A stretch of 64,000 bases of DNA. Source: an uncultured Collinsella sp. (GTDB lineage Bacteria; Actinomycetota; Coriobacteriia; Coriobacteriales; Coriobacteriaceae). The position numbers and the translations under genes were made by a program. The DNA lies in the NCBI GenBank assembly GCA_902479135.1, contig CABSNU010000008.1:1-64000 (forward strand), given 5' to 3'. Positions 9,405 to 18,492 of this stretch are shown here, in pieces; position 1 is the first letter of the stretch; the number at the start of each line of letters is the position of its first letter. The notes beneath the pieces are model-generated. The model was not told where the DNA came from and did no database searches. It saw only the letters and a program-made list of their open reading frames with translations.

Positions 9405-9419
9405 TCAATCAGTGATTGA
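9405..9419. promoter_or_regulatory. Palindrome upstream of argR, candidate operator
   Basis: TCAATCAGTGATTGA is a perfect palindrome (seven-base arms, one central base), 34 bases before the argR start. It resembles but does not match the classical ARG box, so autoregulation is only a suggestion. A second dyad, CGAAACAA with TTGTTTCG, lies at 9465-9492. Confidence 0.4.
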
Positions 9420-9503
9420 ATAGTTTAACGCTATTTGAAGGCTTTTGTGTATAAGAACGCATTTCGAAACAATTCTATGCAAGTTTGTTTCGTAATGAGC
9501 CGT

Positions 9504-10544
9504 TTAGGCGGTTTTTGCGCCCGTCCGGTTAAGAAAAGCTGCCAGATGCGTACACATCACGCAGCGCGCGGGCTTGGCGCTAGCGATCGGCCCAAACAAC
9601 AGACCCAGTCCCCGATGGTTGTCCTTGAGCGCGGCGACCATCTGACGGGTTCGAGGCGCCTCGAGCATATCACGCATGCGGGCGGAACGTTCGATTGACG
9701 ACACCCCATGCGGGCTCAGACACAAATTCTCGATGCAGGCGACCAGTCCGACAAAGTAGAACTTTTGGCTTGCCAGCTTGAGCCGACCACCGCTATCTGC
9801 TTCCGAGAGTGAGTCCGCAAGCTCGTCGAGCGCTCGGGTGTCATCGGATACCCTGGCATACATGGTGGGATCAAAGGCATCTGTAAGCTTAGGCGCTACC
9901 GCGTGGAAACAAGCGTCGCCGCATCCGGAGACACGCTGCGCCTGTGAGAGCGCGCATGCCATAAACCCAACTGTGCGAAACGCCTTGTCGCACAAAAGGC
10001 ATGCCTCAAACAGCGGACGGCTATACATCACGCCAGAGACTTGAGCAACCAAGCCGCCTAAAATCAACTGAGGCAGCCCGGCCACCATCGATGATTTGCT
10101 ATCAATGGAAATATGAGTAGCATCCAAGACGCGCGAATGGCGTTCTCGATGTGCATCATAGCGGTCGAGCGACACCGTGGGGAACACTATGTCTGCCGCA
10201 GTATCGCACGCGATATCGACCATCTTGGAAAGGGATTGCGGAGCAAACCACTCATCGGCGTTCATGGCGATGATTTGAGAGCCGCGCGAGGCATCAAAAC
10301 CGGCACGAAGACAAGCGCCACGCTTCGCGTCCTCGACGTCAATCAAATCAATATGGATGTCCCTGTCGGCAGCAACTTGAAGCGAATGGCGCACACCGGG
10401 CGCAGCATCGCGGCAGACAACGACAATCTGCAAATCGTAGAGGTCTTGGTTCTGGATACTCTCGAGCGCACGCATCGCATAGCTGGGCGAACCTTCTACC
10501 ACAAGGATCACCGAAAGTCGCGGATGCGAGCCACGTCGAACCAA
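9504..10544 (-). CDS. Glycosyltransferase family 2-like protein
   Basis: Likely cytosolic glycosyltransferase of the GT-A fold, 346 residues. The start RLSVILVVEGSPSYAMRALE is the usual nucleotide-sugar binding strand and helix, DLQIVVVCRDA the second strand, and MNADEW (about residues 94-99) stands where family 2 enzymes have the metal-binding DxD, here reduced to a single acidic pair. The C-terminal half is unusual and Cys/Ala-rich and was not recognised. The start is TTG with GAGAGGA upstream; a later start is possible. It follows truA on the same strand with a 161-bp gap that holds only a small hairpin at 10676-10692. Donor and acceptor unknown. Confidence 0.65.
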   Translation of the reverse strand: MVRRGSHPRLSVILVVEGSPSYAMRALESIQNQDLYDLQIVVVCRDAAPGVRHSLQVAADRDIHIDLIDVEDAKRGACLRAGFDASRGSQIIAMNADEWFAPQSLSKMVDIACDTAADIVFPTVSLDRYDAHRERHSRVLDATHISIDSKSSMVAGLPQLILGGLVAQVSGVMYSRPLFEACLLCDKAFRTVGFMACALSQAQRVSGCGDACFHAVAPKLTDAFDPTMYARVSDDTRALDELADSLSEADSGGRLKLASQKFYFVGLVACIENLCLSPHGVSSIERSARMRDMLEAPRTRQMVAALKDNHRGLGLLFGPIASAKPARCVMCTHLAAFLNRTGAKTA

Positions 10545-10705
10545 ATTATCCGTCCTCTCGACAGCAATGAATCAAACCGTGGTTCATGGTACACCCCGGC
10601 AATAAAAGCAATGAGACACCGGTTGCATTGCACGCCAAGAACAGATGTTGCACACGCGCAGCCCACAGATGACAGGTGTCGACGCACGACACGTCGAGCC
10701 CTCCC

Positions 10706-11530
10706 CTAGTCGAGCACGACAAGCTCGGCGGGATCGTAATCCACGCCCATAAACGTAAGGCCGCAGGCAGGAGCCGTGGGACCGGCGGCAGTACGCTCGC
10801 AGGCATCGATAACCTCGCGCATCCACTCGGGTTCACGGCGATGCATGCCAATCTCGACAAGCGTGCCCACGATTGTACGGACCATCGAATGCAGAAACGC
10901 ATTGCCCTCGATGGTAAACGTCAGGATGTCCTCACCAAACGCAACCTCATGGCCAAATTCGGCACGCATCACGCAGCGATGCGTGGGCTTGCCAACGGCC
11001 GAAGCAACCTTGCAAAAGCTTTTAAAGTCCTGCTCGCCCAGCAGTGCGGGGCAGGCAGCAGACATAGCCTCAACATCCAAGGGATAGCGATGCCACCACA
11101 CGGCACCGCGGGACAGCACGGGGCGCGCATCTCGATCGGCAATACGGTACGTATACGTACGGGAACGCGCGTCAAAACGCGCAGAAAAGCCTTTACGGGC
11201 CTTATAGACCTCGTTAATGGCGATATCTTTGGGCAGCAGGGCATCCATAGCCCGCAGCCACCTACGGCGCGTACAAGCGAGCTCAGCGTCCGTTACGGGC
11301 ACGCTGATGTACTGAGCCACGGCATGCACGCCGGCATCGGTACGCCCCGCGCACGTCAGATCGATCGGGCGGCGAAGCAGCGTCTCAATGGCTCGACGCA
11401 GCTCACCCGCAACCGTCGTCTGTCCCGGCTGCTCGGCAAATCCGCTATACGACGAGCCATCATAGGCCACGCGAAATACGAGTGTGGCGTCAAGCTCGGA
11501 AATCGAATTGAAATCAGACGGCGCAGTCAT
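10706..11530 (-). CDS. truA: tRNA pseudouridine synthase A
   Basis: Forms pseudouridine at positions 38-40 of tRNA anticodon stems. 274 residues, normal length. The catalytic aspartate is in CAGRTDAGVHA near residue 60, and the fold signatures YDGSSYSGFAEQPGQ (start) and HSMVRTIVGTLVEIG (C-terminal) are intact. ATG at 11530 with GGGAGC upstream is preferred to the TTG at 11545. It follows rplQ in the same direction, as in many actinobacteria, but is separated from it by a strong terminator. Confidence 0.95.
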   Translation of the reverse strand: MTAPSDFNSISELDATLVFRVAYDGSSYSGFAEQPGQTTVAGELRRAIETLLRRPIDLTCAGRTDAGVHAVAQYISVPVTDAELACTRRRWLRAMDALLPKDIAINEVYKARKGFSARFDARSRTYTYRIADRDARPVLSRGAVWWHRYPLDVEAMSAACPALLGEQDFKSFCKVASAVGKPTHRCVMRAEFGHEVAFGEDILTFTIEGNAFLHSMVRTIVGTLVEIGMHRREPEWMREVIDACERTAAGPTAPACGLTFMGVDYDPAELVVLD

Positions 11531-11565
11531 GGGCGCTCCCAACAAACAAGCAACGGTATCGCGAC

Positions 11566-11596
11566 AAAAAAAGAGGGGTACGCGAACGTACCCCTC
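11566..11596 (-). terminator. Intrinsic terminator of the alpha operon, after rplQ
   Basis: Perfect 10-bp stem (11573-11582 with 11587-11596). On the minus strand the loop is the stable TTCG tetraloop, and the stem is followed by seven T. It lies 27 bases beyond the rplQ stop. Confidence 0.93.
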
Positions 11597-11622
11597 GAAT
11601 ATAGCCTATGCAGACGGAATGT

Positions 11623-12090
11623 CTACTCAGCGGTCTCCTCGGCAGCAGTCTCCTCGACAGCCTCGACCTTCTTGGGAGCAGCGGCCTTCTTGGGGGCCGG
11701 AGCAGCCTTCTTGGCCTTAGGCGTGCAAGGCTCGGTGACGAGCTCCATGATAACGATGGGAGCGTTGTCGCCCTTGCGATTACCGAGCTTCATGATGCGG
11801 GTGTAACCGCCGTTGCGGTCCTGCCACATGCCCTGAGCAGCCTTGTCGAAGATCTCGGCAACGAGCTGCTTATCGCCGAGCTTGGCGATAGCCAGACGAC
11901 GAGAGTGCAGGTCGCCCTTCTTGGCCCAAGTGATGATCGGATCGACGACCGAACGCAGCGCCTTAGCGCGGGTCTCGGTGGTCTTGATGCGGTCGTTCTC
12001 GAAGAGGGCCTTAGCAAGGCTCTTCTTCATGGCCTTGGTGTGGCTCGCATCGGTGCCGAGCTTCAGGCCCTTCTTAACGTTGTGACGCAT
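11623..12090 (-). CDS. rplQ: 50S ribosomal protein L17
   Basis: Large-subunit protein at the exit side of the ribosome, 155 residues. The core (residues 1-117, KLGTDASHTKAMKKSLAKAL onward) is normal. The last 35 residues are an Ala/Lys/Glu/Pro-rich tail ending in a stretch of Glu and Ala, a low-complexity extension also seen in other actinobacterial L17. It is the last gene of the alpha operon, 30 bases after rpoA. Confidence 0.97.
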   Translation of the reverse strand: MRHNVKKGLKLGTDASHTKAMKKSLAKALFENDRIKTTETRAKALRSVVDPIITWAKKGDLHSRRLAIAKLGDKQLVAEIFDKAAQGMWQDRNGGYTRIMKLGNRKGDNAPIVIMELVTEPCTPKAKKAAPAPKKAAAPKKVEAVEETAAEETAE

Positions 12091-12120
12091 GGTCTAGTTT
12101 CTCCTCAAATATGCGAAGCA

Positions 12121-13062
12121 TTAAGCCTTCAGGCTCAGGCCCATGGACTCAAGCTTGTCCTTCACTTCCTCGATCGACTTAACACCGAAGTTACGGATGT
12201 TGAGCAGATCGTTCTCCGAGAACTCAACGAGCTGACGGACCGAGTGAATGCTGGCGCGCTTAAGGCAGTTGTAGGAACGGACGGAAAGGTCCAGATCCTC
12301 GATCTGCTTGTCCAGCTCGGCGTTGTCGTTGGTGACCTCGGGAGCGAAGATCGAAGCCTCCTCCTCGACCTCGGGGGTCTCGGCAAGGTTCATAAAGGCG
12401 GCCATATGCTGGTTGATGATATTGGCAGCCTGGACCACGGCGTCGCGCGGGGCGATGGAGCCGTTGGTCTCGATCTCGAGGACAAGGCGGTCGTAGTCGG
12501 TGTGCTGACCGACACGGCAAGCCTCAACGAGCTTGGCGCAACGCGAAACCGGCGAGTACAGCGAGTCGACGTGGATCACACCGATGGGATCGTTGTCGCG
12601 CTTGTTAGCCTCGCCAGAGACATAGCCGCGGCCATAGCCGATGCGCATGCTCATGGTGAGATGGCCACCCTCGGTGAGCGTAGCGATGTGCTGCTCGGGG
12701 TTGACCAACTCAAACTCGGACGGAATAAAGAAGTCCGCACCGGTGACCTCGCAGGGGCCGTCAACCGAAATGGTGGCGGTCGCCTCGTCGGTCGTGCCGA
12801 GAGCCCTGAAGACAAGACCCTTGACATTCAGGACGATGTCGGTGACATCCTCGACCATGTTAGGGATGGTCATGAACTCGTGCTGCGCACCATCGATCTG
12901 AATAGCCTCGACGGCTGCACCCTCGAGCGAGGACAGAAGAACGCGACGAAGGGAGTTACCCAGCGTATCGCCGTAGCCACGCTCGAGCGGCTCGACGGAG
13001 ACACGAGCAGACGTCTCGTTGATCTCTTCGACCTGAACCTGAGGCCTAATGAATTCTGACAT
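12121..13062 (-). CDS. rpoA: RNA polymerase alpha subunit
   Basis: Scaffold subunit of RNA polymerase, 313 residues. The N-terminal dimerisation domain has LGNSLRRVLLSSLEGAAV near residue 32; the C-terminal domain that contacts UP elements and activators starts near residue 240 (SVRSYNCLKRASIHSVRQL) and holds LLNIRNFGVKSIEEVKDKL. ATG start; the 32-base gap to rpsD carries the ribosome binding site. Usual operon position after rpsD. Confidence 0.98.
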   Translation of the reverse strand: MSEFIRPQVQVEEINETSARVSVEPLERGYGDTLGNSLRRVLLSSLEGAAVEAIQIDGAQHEFMTIPNMVEDVTDIVLNVKGLVFRALGTTDEATATISVDGPCEVTGADFFIPSEFELVNPEQHIATLTEGGHLTMSMRIGYGRGYVSGEANKRDNDPIGVIHVDSLYSPVSRCAKLVEACRVGQHTDYDRLVLEIETNGSIAPRDAVVQAANIINQHMAAFMNLAETPEVEEEASIFAPEVTNDNAELDKQIEDLDLSVRSYNCLKRASIHSVRQLVEFSENDLLNIRNFGVKSIEEVKDKLESMGLSLKA

Positions 13063-13094
13063 GTATTACCTCCAGCCTCAGCAGCCCGGATGGA

Positions 13095-13691
13095 CTACTT
13101 AGAGTAGAGCTCGACGATGAGCTGCTCGTTGATATCACCGCTGATCTGCTCACGCGTCGGCAGAGCGAGCACGTTACCAGACAGCTTCTCGATATCGACC
13201 TCGAGCCAGCCAGGGACCTCAAAGCGCTCGGAGGAAATCAGGGCCTCCTTGATGGGGAGGAGGTCACGGAACTTCTCGCCGACAGCGACGACGTCGCCGG
13301 CCTTGACGCGGTAGGACGGGATGTCCACGCGCTTGCCGTTCACGGTGAAGTGACCGTGACGGACGGACTGACGAGCCTCTTTGCGGGTGCGGGCGAAGCC
13401 AAGACGGAAGACGACGTTGTCGAGGCGAGACTCAAGGATAATCATGAGGTTCTCACCGGTGACGCCGTTCATCTTGCGGGCCTTGTTGAAGTAGCCGTGG
13501 AACTGCTTCTCCAGAACGCCATAGATGAACTTGACCTTCTGCTTCTCGCGCAGCTGCATGCCGTACTCAGATTCCTTGCGACGGCGCTTGGGCTGACGGA
13601 TAGATTCCTTCTTGCTGCTGTAACCGAGCTCAGCGGGATCGATCCCGAGCTGACGGCAGCGCTTAAGAACAGGAGTCCTGTCGATTGCCAT
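13095..13691 (-). CDS. rpsD: 30S ribosomal protein S4
   Basis: Primary 16S rRNA binding protein of the small subunit, 198 residues. The start MAIDRTPVLKRCRQLGIDPA lacks the four-cysteine zinc site of some S4 proteins, so it is the C-minus type. The S4 RNA-binding domain shows RLDNVVFRLGFARTRKEARQ near residue 90. Located between rpsK and rpoA, the usual place in the alpha operon. Confidence 0.98.
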   Translation of the reverse strand: MAIDRTPVLKRCRQLGIDPAELGYSSKKESIRQPKRRRKESEYGMQLREKQKVKFIYGVLEKQFHGYFNKARKMNGVTGENLMIILESRLDNVVFRLGFARTRKEARQSVRHGHFTVNGKRVDIPSYRVKAGDVVAVGEKFRDLLPIKEALISSERFEVPGWLEVDIEKLSGNVLALPTREQISGDINEQLIVELYSK

Positions 13692-13710
13692 ATTGATACG
13701 ATCCTTTCAG

Positions 13711-14115
13711 TTACACGCGGCGACGCTTCTTGGGGCGGCAGCCGTTGTGCGGAATGGGGGTCTTGTCCTGGATGCTCGAGACCTCGAGGCCAGCAGCCTG
13801 GAGGGAGCGGATGGCGGTCTCACGACCGGAGCCGGGGCCCTTGACGAAGACGGAAACCTTCTTCATACCGTGCTCCATGGCCTGCTTGGCAGCAGCCTCG
13901 GCAGCCATCTGGGCAGCGAACGGCGTGGACTTACGGGAGCCCTTGAAGCCCACCTGGCCAGCCGACTTCCAGGAAATGACGTTGCCCTGGGGATCGGTGA
14001 TCGAAACGATCGTGTTGTTGAACGTAGAACGAATGTGAGCCTGGCCCACGGAAATGTTCTTACGGTCCGCGCGCTTCAGACGGGCAGCGCGAACGTTCTT
14101 CTTAGCAGTAGCCAT
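13711..14115 (-). CDS. rpsK: 30S ribosomal protein S11
   Basis: Platform protein of the small subunit, 134 residues. Recognised by AHIRSTFNNTIVSITD near residue 27, GSGRETAIRSLQAAGL near residue 93 and the C-terminal IPHNGCRPKKRRRV. Short gaps to rpsM upstream and rpsD downstream. Confidence 0.98.
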   Translation of the reverse strand: MATAKKNVRAARLKRADRKNISVGQAHIRSTFNNTIVSITDPQGNVISWKSAGQVGFKGSRKSTPFAAQMAAEAAAKQAMEHGMKKVSVFVKGPGSGRETAIRSLQAAGLEVSSIQDKTPIPHNGCRPKKRRRV

Positions 14116-14129
14116 CTATCTAGCGCTCC

Positions 14130-14504
14130 TTATTTCTTCTTCTTAGCACCGATCTGACGCTTCGGGCCCTTGCGGGTACGAGCGTTAGTGTGGGTGCGCT
14201 GGCCGCGGACCGGGAGGCCCTTGCGGTGACGGAGGCCGCGGTTGCAGCCGATGTCCATAAGGCGCTTGACGTTCTGGTTGCGCTCACGGCGGAGGTCGCC
14301 CTCAACCATGATCTGGTTCTTATCGATATAATCGCGGATGGCGTTAACCTCATCCTCGGTGAGGTCCTTAACGCGCGTATCCACGTTAACGTTGCACTCG
14401 ACGCAGATCTTCGTCGCAGTGGTGCGGCCGATGCCGTAAATGTAGGTCAGACCGATCTCAACGCGCTTCTCACGCGGGAGGTCGACACCATTAATACGGG
14501 CCAA
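14130..14504 (-). CDS. rpsM: 30S ribosomal protein S13
   Basis: Head protein of the small subunit that contacts the P-site tRNA, 124 residues. The start MARINGVDLPREKRVEIGLT and the basic C-terminus RGQRTHTNARTRKGPKR are typical. The initiation codon is TTG (14504) with AGGAGA upstream; no ATG is in frame nearby. Confidence 0.97.
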   Translation of the reverse strand: MARINGVDLPREKRVEIGLTYIYGIGRTTATKICVECNVNVDTRVKDLTEDEVNAIRDYIDKNQIMVEGDLRRERNQNVKRLMDIGCNRGLRHRKGLPVRGQRTHTNARTRKGPKRQIGAKKKK

Positions 14505-14518
14505 CGTAGTCTCCTCTC

Positions 14519-14632
14519 TTAACCCTGACGCTGCTTATGACGGGGGTTCTCGCAAATGACGAGGACCTTGCCATGGCGCCTAATGATTTTGCACTTATCG
14601 CACATCTTCTTGACCGAAGGACGTACCTTCAT
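14519..14632 (-). CDS. rpmJ: 50S ribosomal protein L36
   Basis: Small zinc-binding large-subunit protein of 37 residues. It starts MKVRPSVKKMCDKCKIIRR and keeps the zinc ligands CDKC, C and H of the C+ form. ATG start with AAAGGAAG upstream. It sits between infA and rpsM, as expected. The 150-bp gap to infA contains a hairpin at 14728-14759 (TCCGAC with GTCGGA outermost). Confidence 0.97.
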   Translation of the reverse strand: MKVRPSVKKMCDKCKIIRRHGKVLVICENPRHKQRQG

Positions 14633-14782
14633 CGTTCTTCCTTTCGGTAGCGCTCAAACTACTTCCCTACTATCTACTCGCCCAGCCGCAGGCGTTTAAA
14701 ACTATGGCTGGTCTTCACACACAATCCGACCGTAGGTTGAGCTAAGCCTGCAGTCGGAAATGGAGTGCGTGTATGCGTGCCG

Positions 14783-15007
14783 CTATTTGTAGCGATAGGT
14801 GATGCGGCCGCGGGTCAGGTCGTACGGGGAAAGCTCCACGACAACCCTGTCACCGGGGAGAATACGGATGTAATTCATTCGGATCTTGCCAGAAATGTTG
14901 CACAGAACCGAATGACCGTTCTCGAGCTCAACCTTAAACATGGCATTGGGCAACGGTTCCTTTACCGTACCCTCGAGCTCAATTGCGTCTTCCTTCTTCA
15001 CAAGCAA
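14783..15007 (-). CDS. infA: Translation initiation factor IF-1
   Basis: S1-like OB-fold factor that binds the A site during initiation; 72-74 residues. The core DAIELEGTVKEPLPNAMFKV and the C-terminus YDLTRGRITYRYK are typical. The start is uncertain: TTG at 15007 gives the longest form, while GTG at 15001 gives MKKEDAIELEG, closer to the family length. An ATG at 15011 is out of frame. Located between map and rpmJ. Confidence 0.93.
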   Translation of the reverse strand: MLVKKEDAIELEGTVKEPLPNAMFKVELENGHSVLCNISGKIRMNYIRILPGDRVVVELSPYDLTRGRITYRYK

Positions 15008-15144
15008 TCATCTTTCTCTAGAAAACGACAGCGATTGAGTATTCTACAATACGCATGCACGTATCGTAATATCTTCGTAATGGCTCCACAACTAAGCGGA
15101 ACTTGTTACATTCGAAATGTTAAGGCGTGCATTTGACGCAAGCC

Positions 15145-15933
15145 CTACATTTCACCGCCCTGCAAGGAACACCAAGCACCTTGGGCATCCGTGGTGAGAA
15201 TCACCGGACCGTCATTGGTAATGGCGACGGTGTTCTCGTAGTGCGCGGCGGGCAGGTGGTCGTTGGTCGTAACAATCCAACCGTCGGAGCCCGTGCTCAC
15301 ATGGTTGGAACCCATCGTAACCATCGGCTCGATGGCAATGACCATGCCGGCCTGGAGGCGAACGCCCCTCCCCTTCTTTCCATAGTTAGGAACGTTGGGG
15401 TCCTCGTGCATCACGCGGCCAATGCCATGGCCCACATAATCACGAAGCACACCGTAACCGTGAGACTCGGCGAGGGACTGAACGGCATAACCGACGTCCC
15501 CGATATGGTTACCGGGAACAGCCTGCTCGATGGCAGCCTTAAGGCAATCGCGCGTGACCTCGCACAAAGCCTTGGCCTCGGGCGTGGGGGTACCGACGAA
15601 AAATGTCCAAGCGTTATCGCCGACCCAACCGTCAACAACGGCTCCGGTGTCGATGGAGATGATATCGCCATCGCGCAGGATCATGTCGGGGTTGGGAATA
15701 CCGTGGACCACGGCATCGTTGATCGAAGCGCAAATGGTCCCCGGGAACCCGCCGTAACCCTTAAAGGCCGGGGTGCCGCCATGCATGCGGATAATCTGCT
15801 CCGCGAGCTGATCGAGCTCAAAAGTCGAAACGCCGGGGCGCACCATGGCTCCAACGTGGCGGAGCGCCATCTTAGATAGCGCTCCTGCCTTCTTCATCTG
15901 CTCGATTTGCGTTGCAGACTTAATCTTGATCAT
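15145..15933 (-). CDS. map: Methionine aminopeptidase, type I
   Basis: Removes the N-terminal methionine from new proteins; metal-dependent, cytosolic, 262 residues. The metal and active-site residues are in IDTGAVVDGWVGD (two Asp), YVGHGIGR (His), IEPM (Glu) and the C-terminal YENTVAI (Glu). It overlaps adk by four bases (ATGA), so the two are translationally coupled. A 137-bp gap separates it from infA. Confidence 0.97.
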   Translation of the reverse strand: MIKIKSATQIEQMKKAGALSKMALRHVGAMVRPGVSTFELDQLAEQIIRMHGGTPAFKGYGGFPGTICASINDAVVHGIPNPDMILRDGDIISIDTGAVVDGWVGDNAWTFFVGTPTPEAKALCEVTRDCLKAAIEQAVPGNHIGDVGYAVQSLAESHGYGVLRDYVGHGIGRVMHEDPNVPNYGKKGRGVRLQAGMVIAIEPMVTMGSNHVSTGSDGWIVTTNDHLPAAHYENTVAITNDGPVILTTDAQGAWCSLQGGEM

Positions 15934-16556
15934 AGACCGAGAGCCTCTTTGACATCCCCGTACACGGTCTCGCGAGCCTGGTCACCGTTGACCGACTTGA
16001 GCAGACCCTGGCCACGATAGTAGTCGACGAGCGGGCTCGTGGACTTCTCGTAGACGTCGAGACGGTTCTTAATGGTCTCGGGCTTGTCGTCGTCGCGCTG
16101 ATACATCTCGCCGGCGCACTTGGGGCAGGTAGCATCGGCAGCGGTGCCGGTGTAACCGCAGGCGCGGCAGGTGCGACGCGAAGACAGACGATCGATAATG
16201 ACCTCGGGGGCCACGTCGACCAGAAGGGCGCAGTCGATCTCGCGACCCATGGCGGAGAGCTCGGAATCGAGCGTCACGGCCTGGGCGGTGTTGCGCGGGA
16301 AGCCGTCGAGGATGAAGCCCTGCTGGGCGTCATCGGCGGCAAGGCGCTCCTTGACAAGGTCGATCACGAGCTGGTCGGGAACGAGCTCGCCAGCGTCCAT
16401 GTACTTCTTAGCCTGAATACCAAGCTCGGTGCCACCCTTGACGGCAGCACGCAGCAGGTCGCCCGTGGAAATGTGGGCGACGCCAAACTCGGCGACGAGC
16501 TCCTGTGCAACGGTGCCCTTACCGGCACCCGGAGCTCCGAGCAATACGAGGTTCAT
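15930..16556 (-). CDS. adk: Adenylate kinase (zinc-LID form)
   Basis: Interconverts ATP plus AMP with two ADP. 208 residues. The P-loop is GAPGAGKGT at residues 7-15 and the AMP-binding segment includes DGFPRNTAQA. The LID domain carries four cysteines, CRACGYTG and CPKC, which makes this the zinc-binding form common in Gram-positive bacteria. ATG at 16556 with GAGGAGG seven bases upstream is preferred over TTG at 16562. It lies in the spc operon between secY and map. Confidence 0.97.
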   Translation of the reverse strand: MNLVLLGAPGAGKGTVAQELVAEFGVAHISTGDLLRAAVKGGTELGIQAKKYMDAGELVPDQLVIDLVKERLAADDAQQGFILDGFPRNTAQAVTLDSELSAMGREIDCALLVDVAPEVIIDRLSSRRTCRACGYTGTAADATCPKCAGEMYQRDDDKPETIKNRLDVYEKSTSPLVDYYRGQGLLKSVNGDQARETVYGDVKEALGL

Positions 16557-16574
16557 GAGCAATCCTCCTCTAGC

Positions 16575-17861
16575 CTATTTAAAGAATCCATCGTAATCAT
16601 ACATCTTGATCTGGCCTTCGAGCTTATCGACCGTGTCGAGCACGACGCCGACCATGATGAGGATGGACGTGCCGCCAAACGCCTGGATCAGATGGTTACC
16701 CGTGAAGGAGAAGATGATCGAAGGCACGATGGCGATGAGCGCCAAAAAGACAGCGCTGGGAAGCGTGATCTTGTTGAGGGCGTTCTTGATGTAGGCCGCG
16801 GTAGCCCTACCCGGACGCACGCCCGGAATAAAGCCGCCCTGCTTCTTAAGGTTGTCGGCCGTGTCATCGGGGTTGAACACCATGGAGGTGTAGAAGTACG
16901 CGAAGAACACGATGAGGACAACGTTAAGCACCCAGTTGAGCCAACCGGTCGAAAGCGCGGAGGCAACTGCCTGAATCCAGCCGATGCCGGGGAAGAACAC
17001 GGCAATCTGAGCCGGGAAGTACAGCAGCGCCGAAGCGAAGATGATCGGTACGACACCCGCGGTGTTGACCTTGATGGGCAGGTAGGTGGTCTGGCCACCC
17101 ATCATGCGACGGCCCACGACGCGCTTAGCGTAGGAGACCGGGATGCGGCGCTGGCCGCGCTCAAGGAAAACAATCAGCGGGATAACCAGCAAGATGATGG
17201 CGCAGATGATCACCATGGTGATGATGCCACCGGCATTGCCCTCGGTGCTGGAGAAGATCGCCTGCGGCAGACCGGCCATGATGTTCGCAAAGATGATCAG
17301 CGACATGCCATTGCCGATACCGCGCTGGGTGATGAGCTCACCAATCCACATGATCAGCATGGCGCCCGCGGTGAGCGTGCCGACGACCATGAGGTCGAAG
17401 ATGATCTCAGGAGCGCCGGCGCCATTAAAGCTGATGCCGAAGCTCTTAAAGAGGAAGAGGTAACCCACGGAGTTGAGGATTGCCAGAGCCAGGGTGAGGT
17501 AACGCGAATACTGCGTAATCTTGGTCTGACCGACCTCGCCCTCGCGGGCAAGCTCATGCAGGGAAGGCACAACGGCCTGGAGCATCTGGAGGATGATCGA
17601 GCTGGTGATGTAAGGCATGATGCCCAGCGAAAACACCGACACATAGCTCAACGCGCCGCCAGAGAAAAGATTCAGGAGGGCCATAGCACCTGCGGCGACC
17701 GAATTGTTATCGGTCGAGAAAAGGCCCAGCATCCCCTGGAAGGGAATGCCGGGCACAGGAACGTGCGCACCAATGCGGTACACGACGAGCATAGCTATGG
17801 TAAAAAGAATCTTTTCGCGCAATTCTTTGATGCGGAAAGCATTCTTAAGACCATTTAGCAC
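16575..17861 (-). CDS. secY: Preprotein translocase subunit SecY
   Basis: Channel subunit of the Sec translocon in the inner membrane, 428 residues with about ten membrane segments. Family signatures are GAHVPVPGIP near residue 32, the plug region after it, and SGWLNWVLN-type hydrophobic segments. The start is GTG, and the gene overlaps the end of rplO by seven bases. Downstream it is 18 bases from adk. Standard spc operon position. Confidence 0.97.
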   Translation of the reverse strand: MLNGLKNAFRIKELREKILFTIAMLVVYRIGAHVPVPGIPFQGMLGLFSTDNNSVAAGAMALLNLFSGGALSYVSVFSLGIMPYITSSIILQMLQAVVPSLHELAREGEVGQTKITQYSRYLTLALAILNSVGYLFLFKSFGISFNGAGAPEIIFDLMVVGTLTAGAMLIMWIGELITQRGIGNGMSLIIFANIMAGLPQAIFSSTEGNAGGIITMVIICAIILLVIPLIVFLERGQRRIPVSYAKRVVGRRMMGGQTTYLPIKVNTAGVVPIIFASALLYFPAQIAVFFPGIGWIQAVASALSTGWLNWVLNVVLIVFFAYFYTSMVFNPDDTADNLKKQGGFIPGVRPGRATAAYIKNALNKITLPSAVFLALIAIVPSIIFSFTGNHLIQAFGGTSILIMVGVVLDTVDKLEGQIKMYDYDGFFK

Positions 17862-18304
17862 GGCAGCTCGACCTTTCCGCCGGCGGCCTCGATCTTGGCC
17901 TGCGCAGAAGCGCTGACCTTGTCGACCTTGACCGTGAACTTCTTGGTGAGCTCACCATTGCCGAGCACCTTGACGGGCTCGAACTCGCTCTTGGTGATGC
18001 GAGCGGCCTTAAGAGCGGCACCGTCGATCACAGCGCCGTCCTCGAACTTGCGCTCGAGACGCTCAACGTTAACAGCGGTGTACTCGATACGACGGGGGTT
18101 GCGGAAGCCCGGAAGCTTGGGCAGGCGCATAGCCAGCGGAGTCTGGCCACCCTCGAAGCCGGCACCCTTGGTGCCGCCAGAGCGAGAGCCCTGGCCCTTC
18201 TGGCCGCGACCAGAAGTGGTGCCGTGACCCGAAGAATTGCCACGGCCGACGCGCTTGCGATTCTTGGTGGAACCGGGCGCGGGAGTAAGATCGTGAAGCT
18301 GCAT
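17855..18304 (-). CDS. rplO: 50S ribosomal protein L15
   Basis: Late-assembly large-subunit protein, 149 residues. The glycine-rich basic N-terminus (GRGNSSGHGTTSGRGQKGQG) and AGFEGGQTPLAMRLPKLPGF are typical. The C-terminus VELPC overlaps the start of secY. ATG start with GAGGAG upstream. Confidence 0.97.
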   Translation of the reverse strand: MQLHDLTPAPGSTKNRKRVGRGNSSGHGTTSGRGQKGQGSRSGGTKGAGFEGGQTPLAMRLPKLPGFRNPRRIEYTAVNVERLERKFEDGAVIDGAALKAARITKSEFEPVKVLGNGELTKKFTVKVDKVSASAQAKIEAAGGKVELPC

Positions 18305-18307
18305 TTG

Positions 18308-18490
18308 CTACTCCTCTACAATCTCGACAAGGTGCTTGACCTTGAAGATCATGCCGCGGACGGACTCGTTGTCAGCAATCTCGCGAACCTCGCGGATCCT
18401 GTGGAGACCGAGGGCACGGACAGTACGGACCTGGTCCTGCTTGCAACCGTTGGTGCTGCGGACCTGCTTGATCTTGATGGTGTCAGCCAT
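18308..18490 (-). CDS. rpmD: 50S ribosomal protein L30
   Basis: Small large-subunit protein of 60 residues in the bacterial short form: IKIKQVRSTNGCKQDQVRTV at the start and LGLHRIREVREI in the centre. Three-base gap to rplO and two-base gap from rpsE. Confidence 0.96.
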   Translation of the reverse strand: MADTIKIKQVRSTNGCKQDQVRTVRALGLHRIREVREIADNESVRGMIFKVKHLVEIVEE

Positions 18491-18492
18491 GC

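Noticed and set aside
16473..17858. A 461-codon plus-strand frame opposite adk and secY
   Set aside because: It spans two well-defined essential genes on the other strand and has a charged, low-complexity product typical of an antisense shadow.
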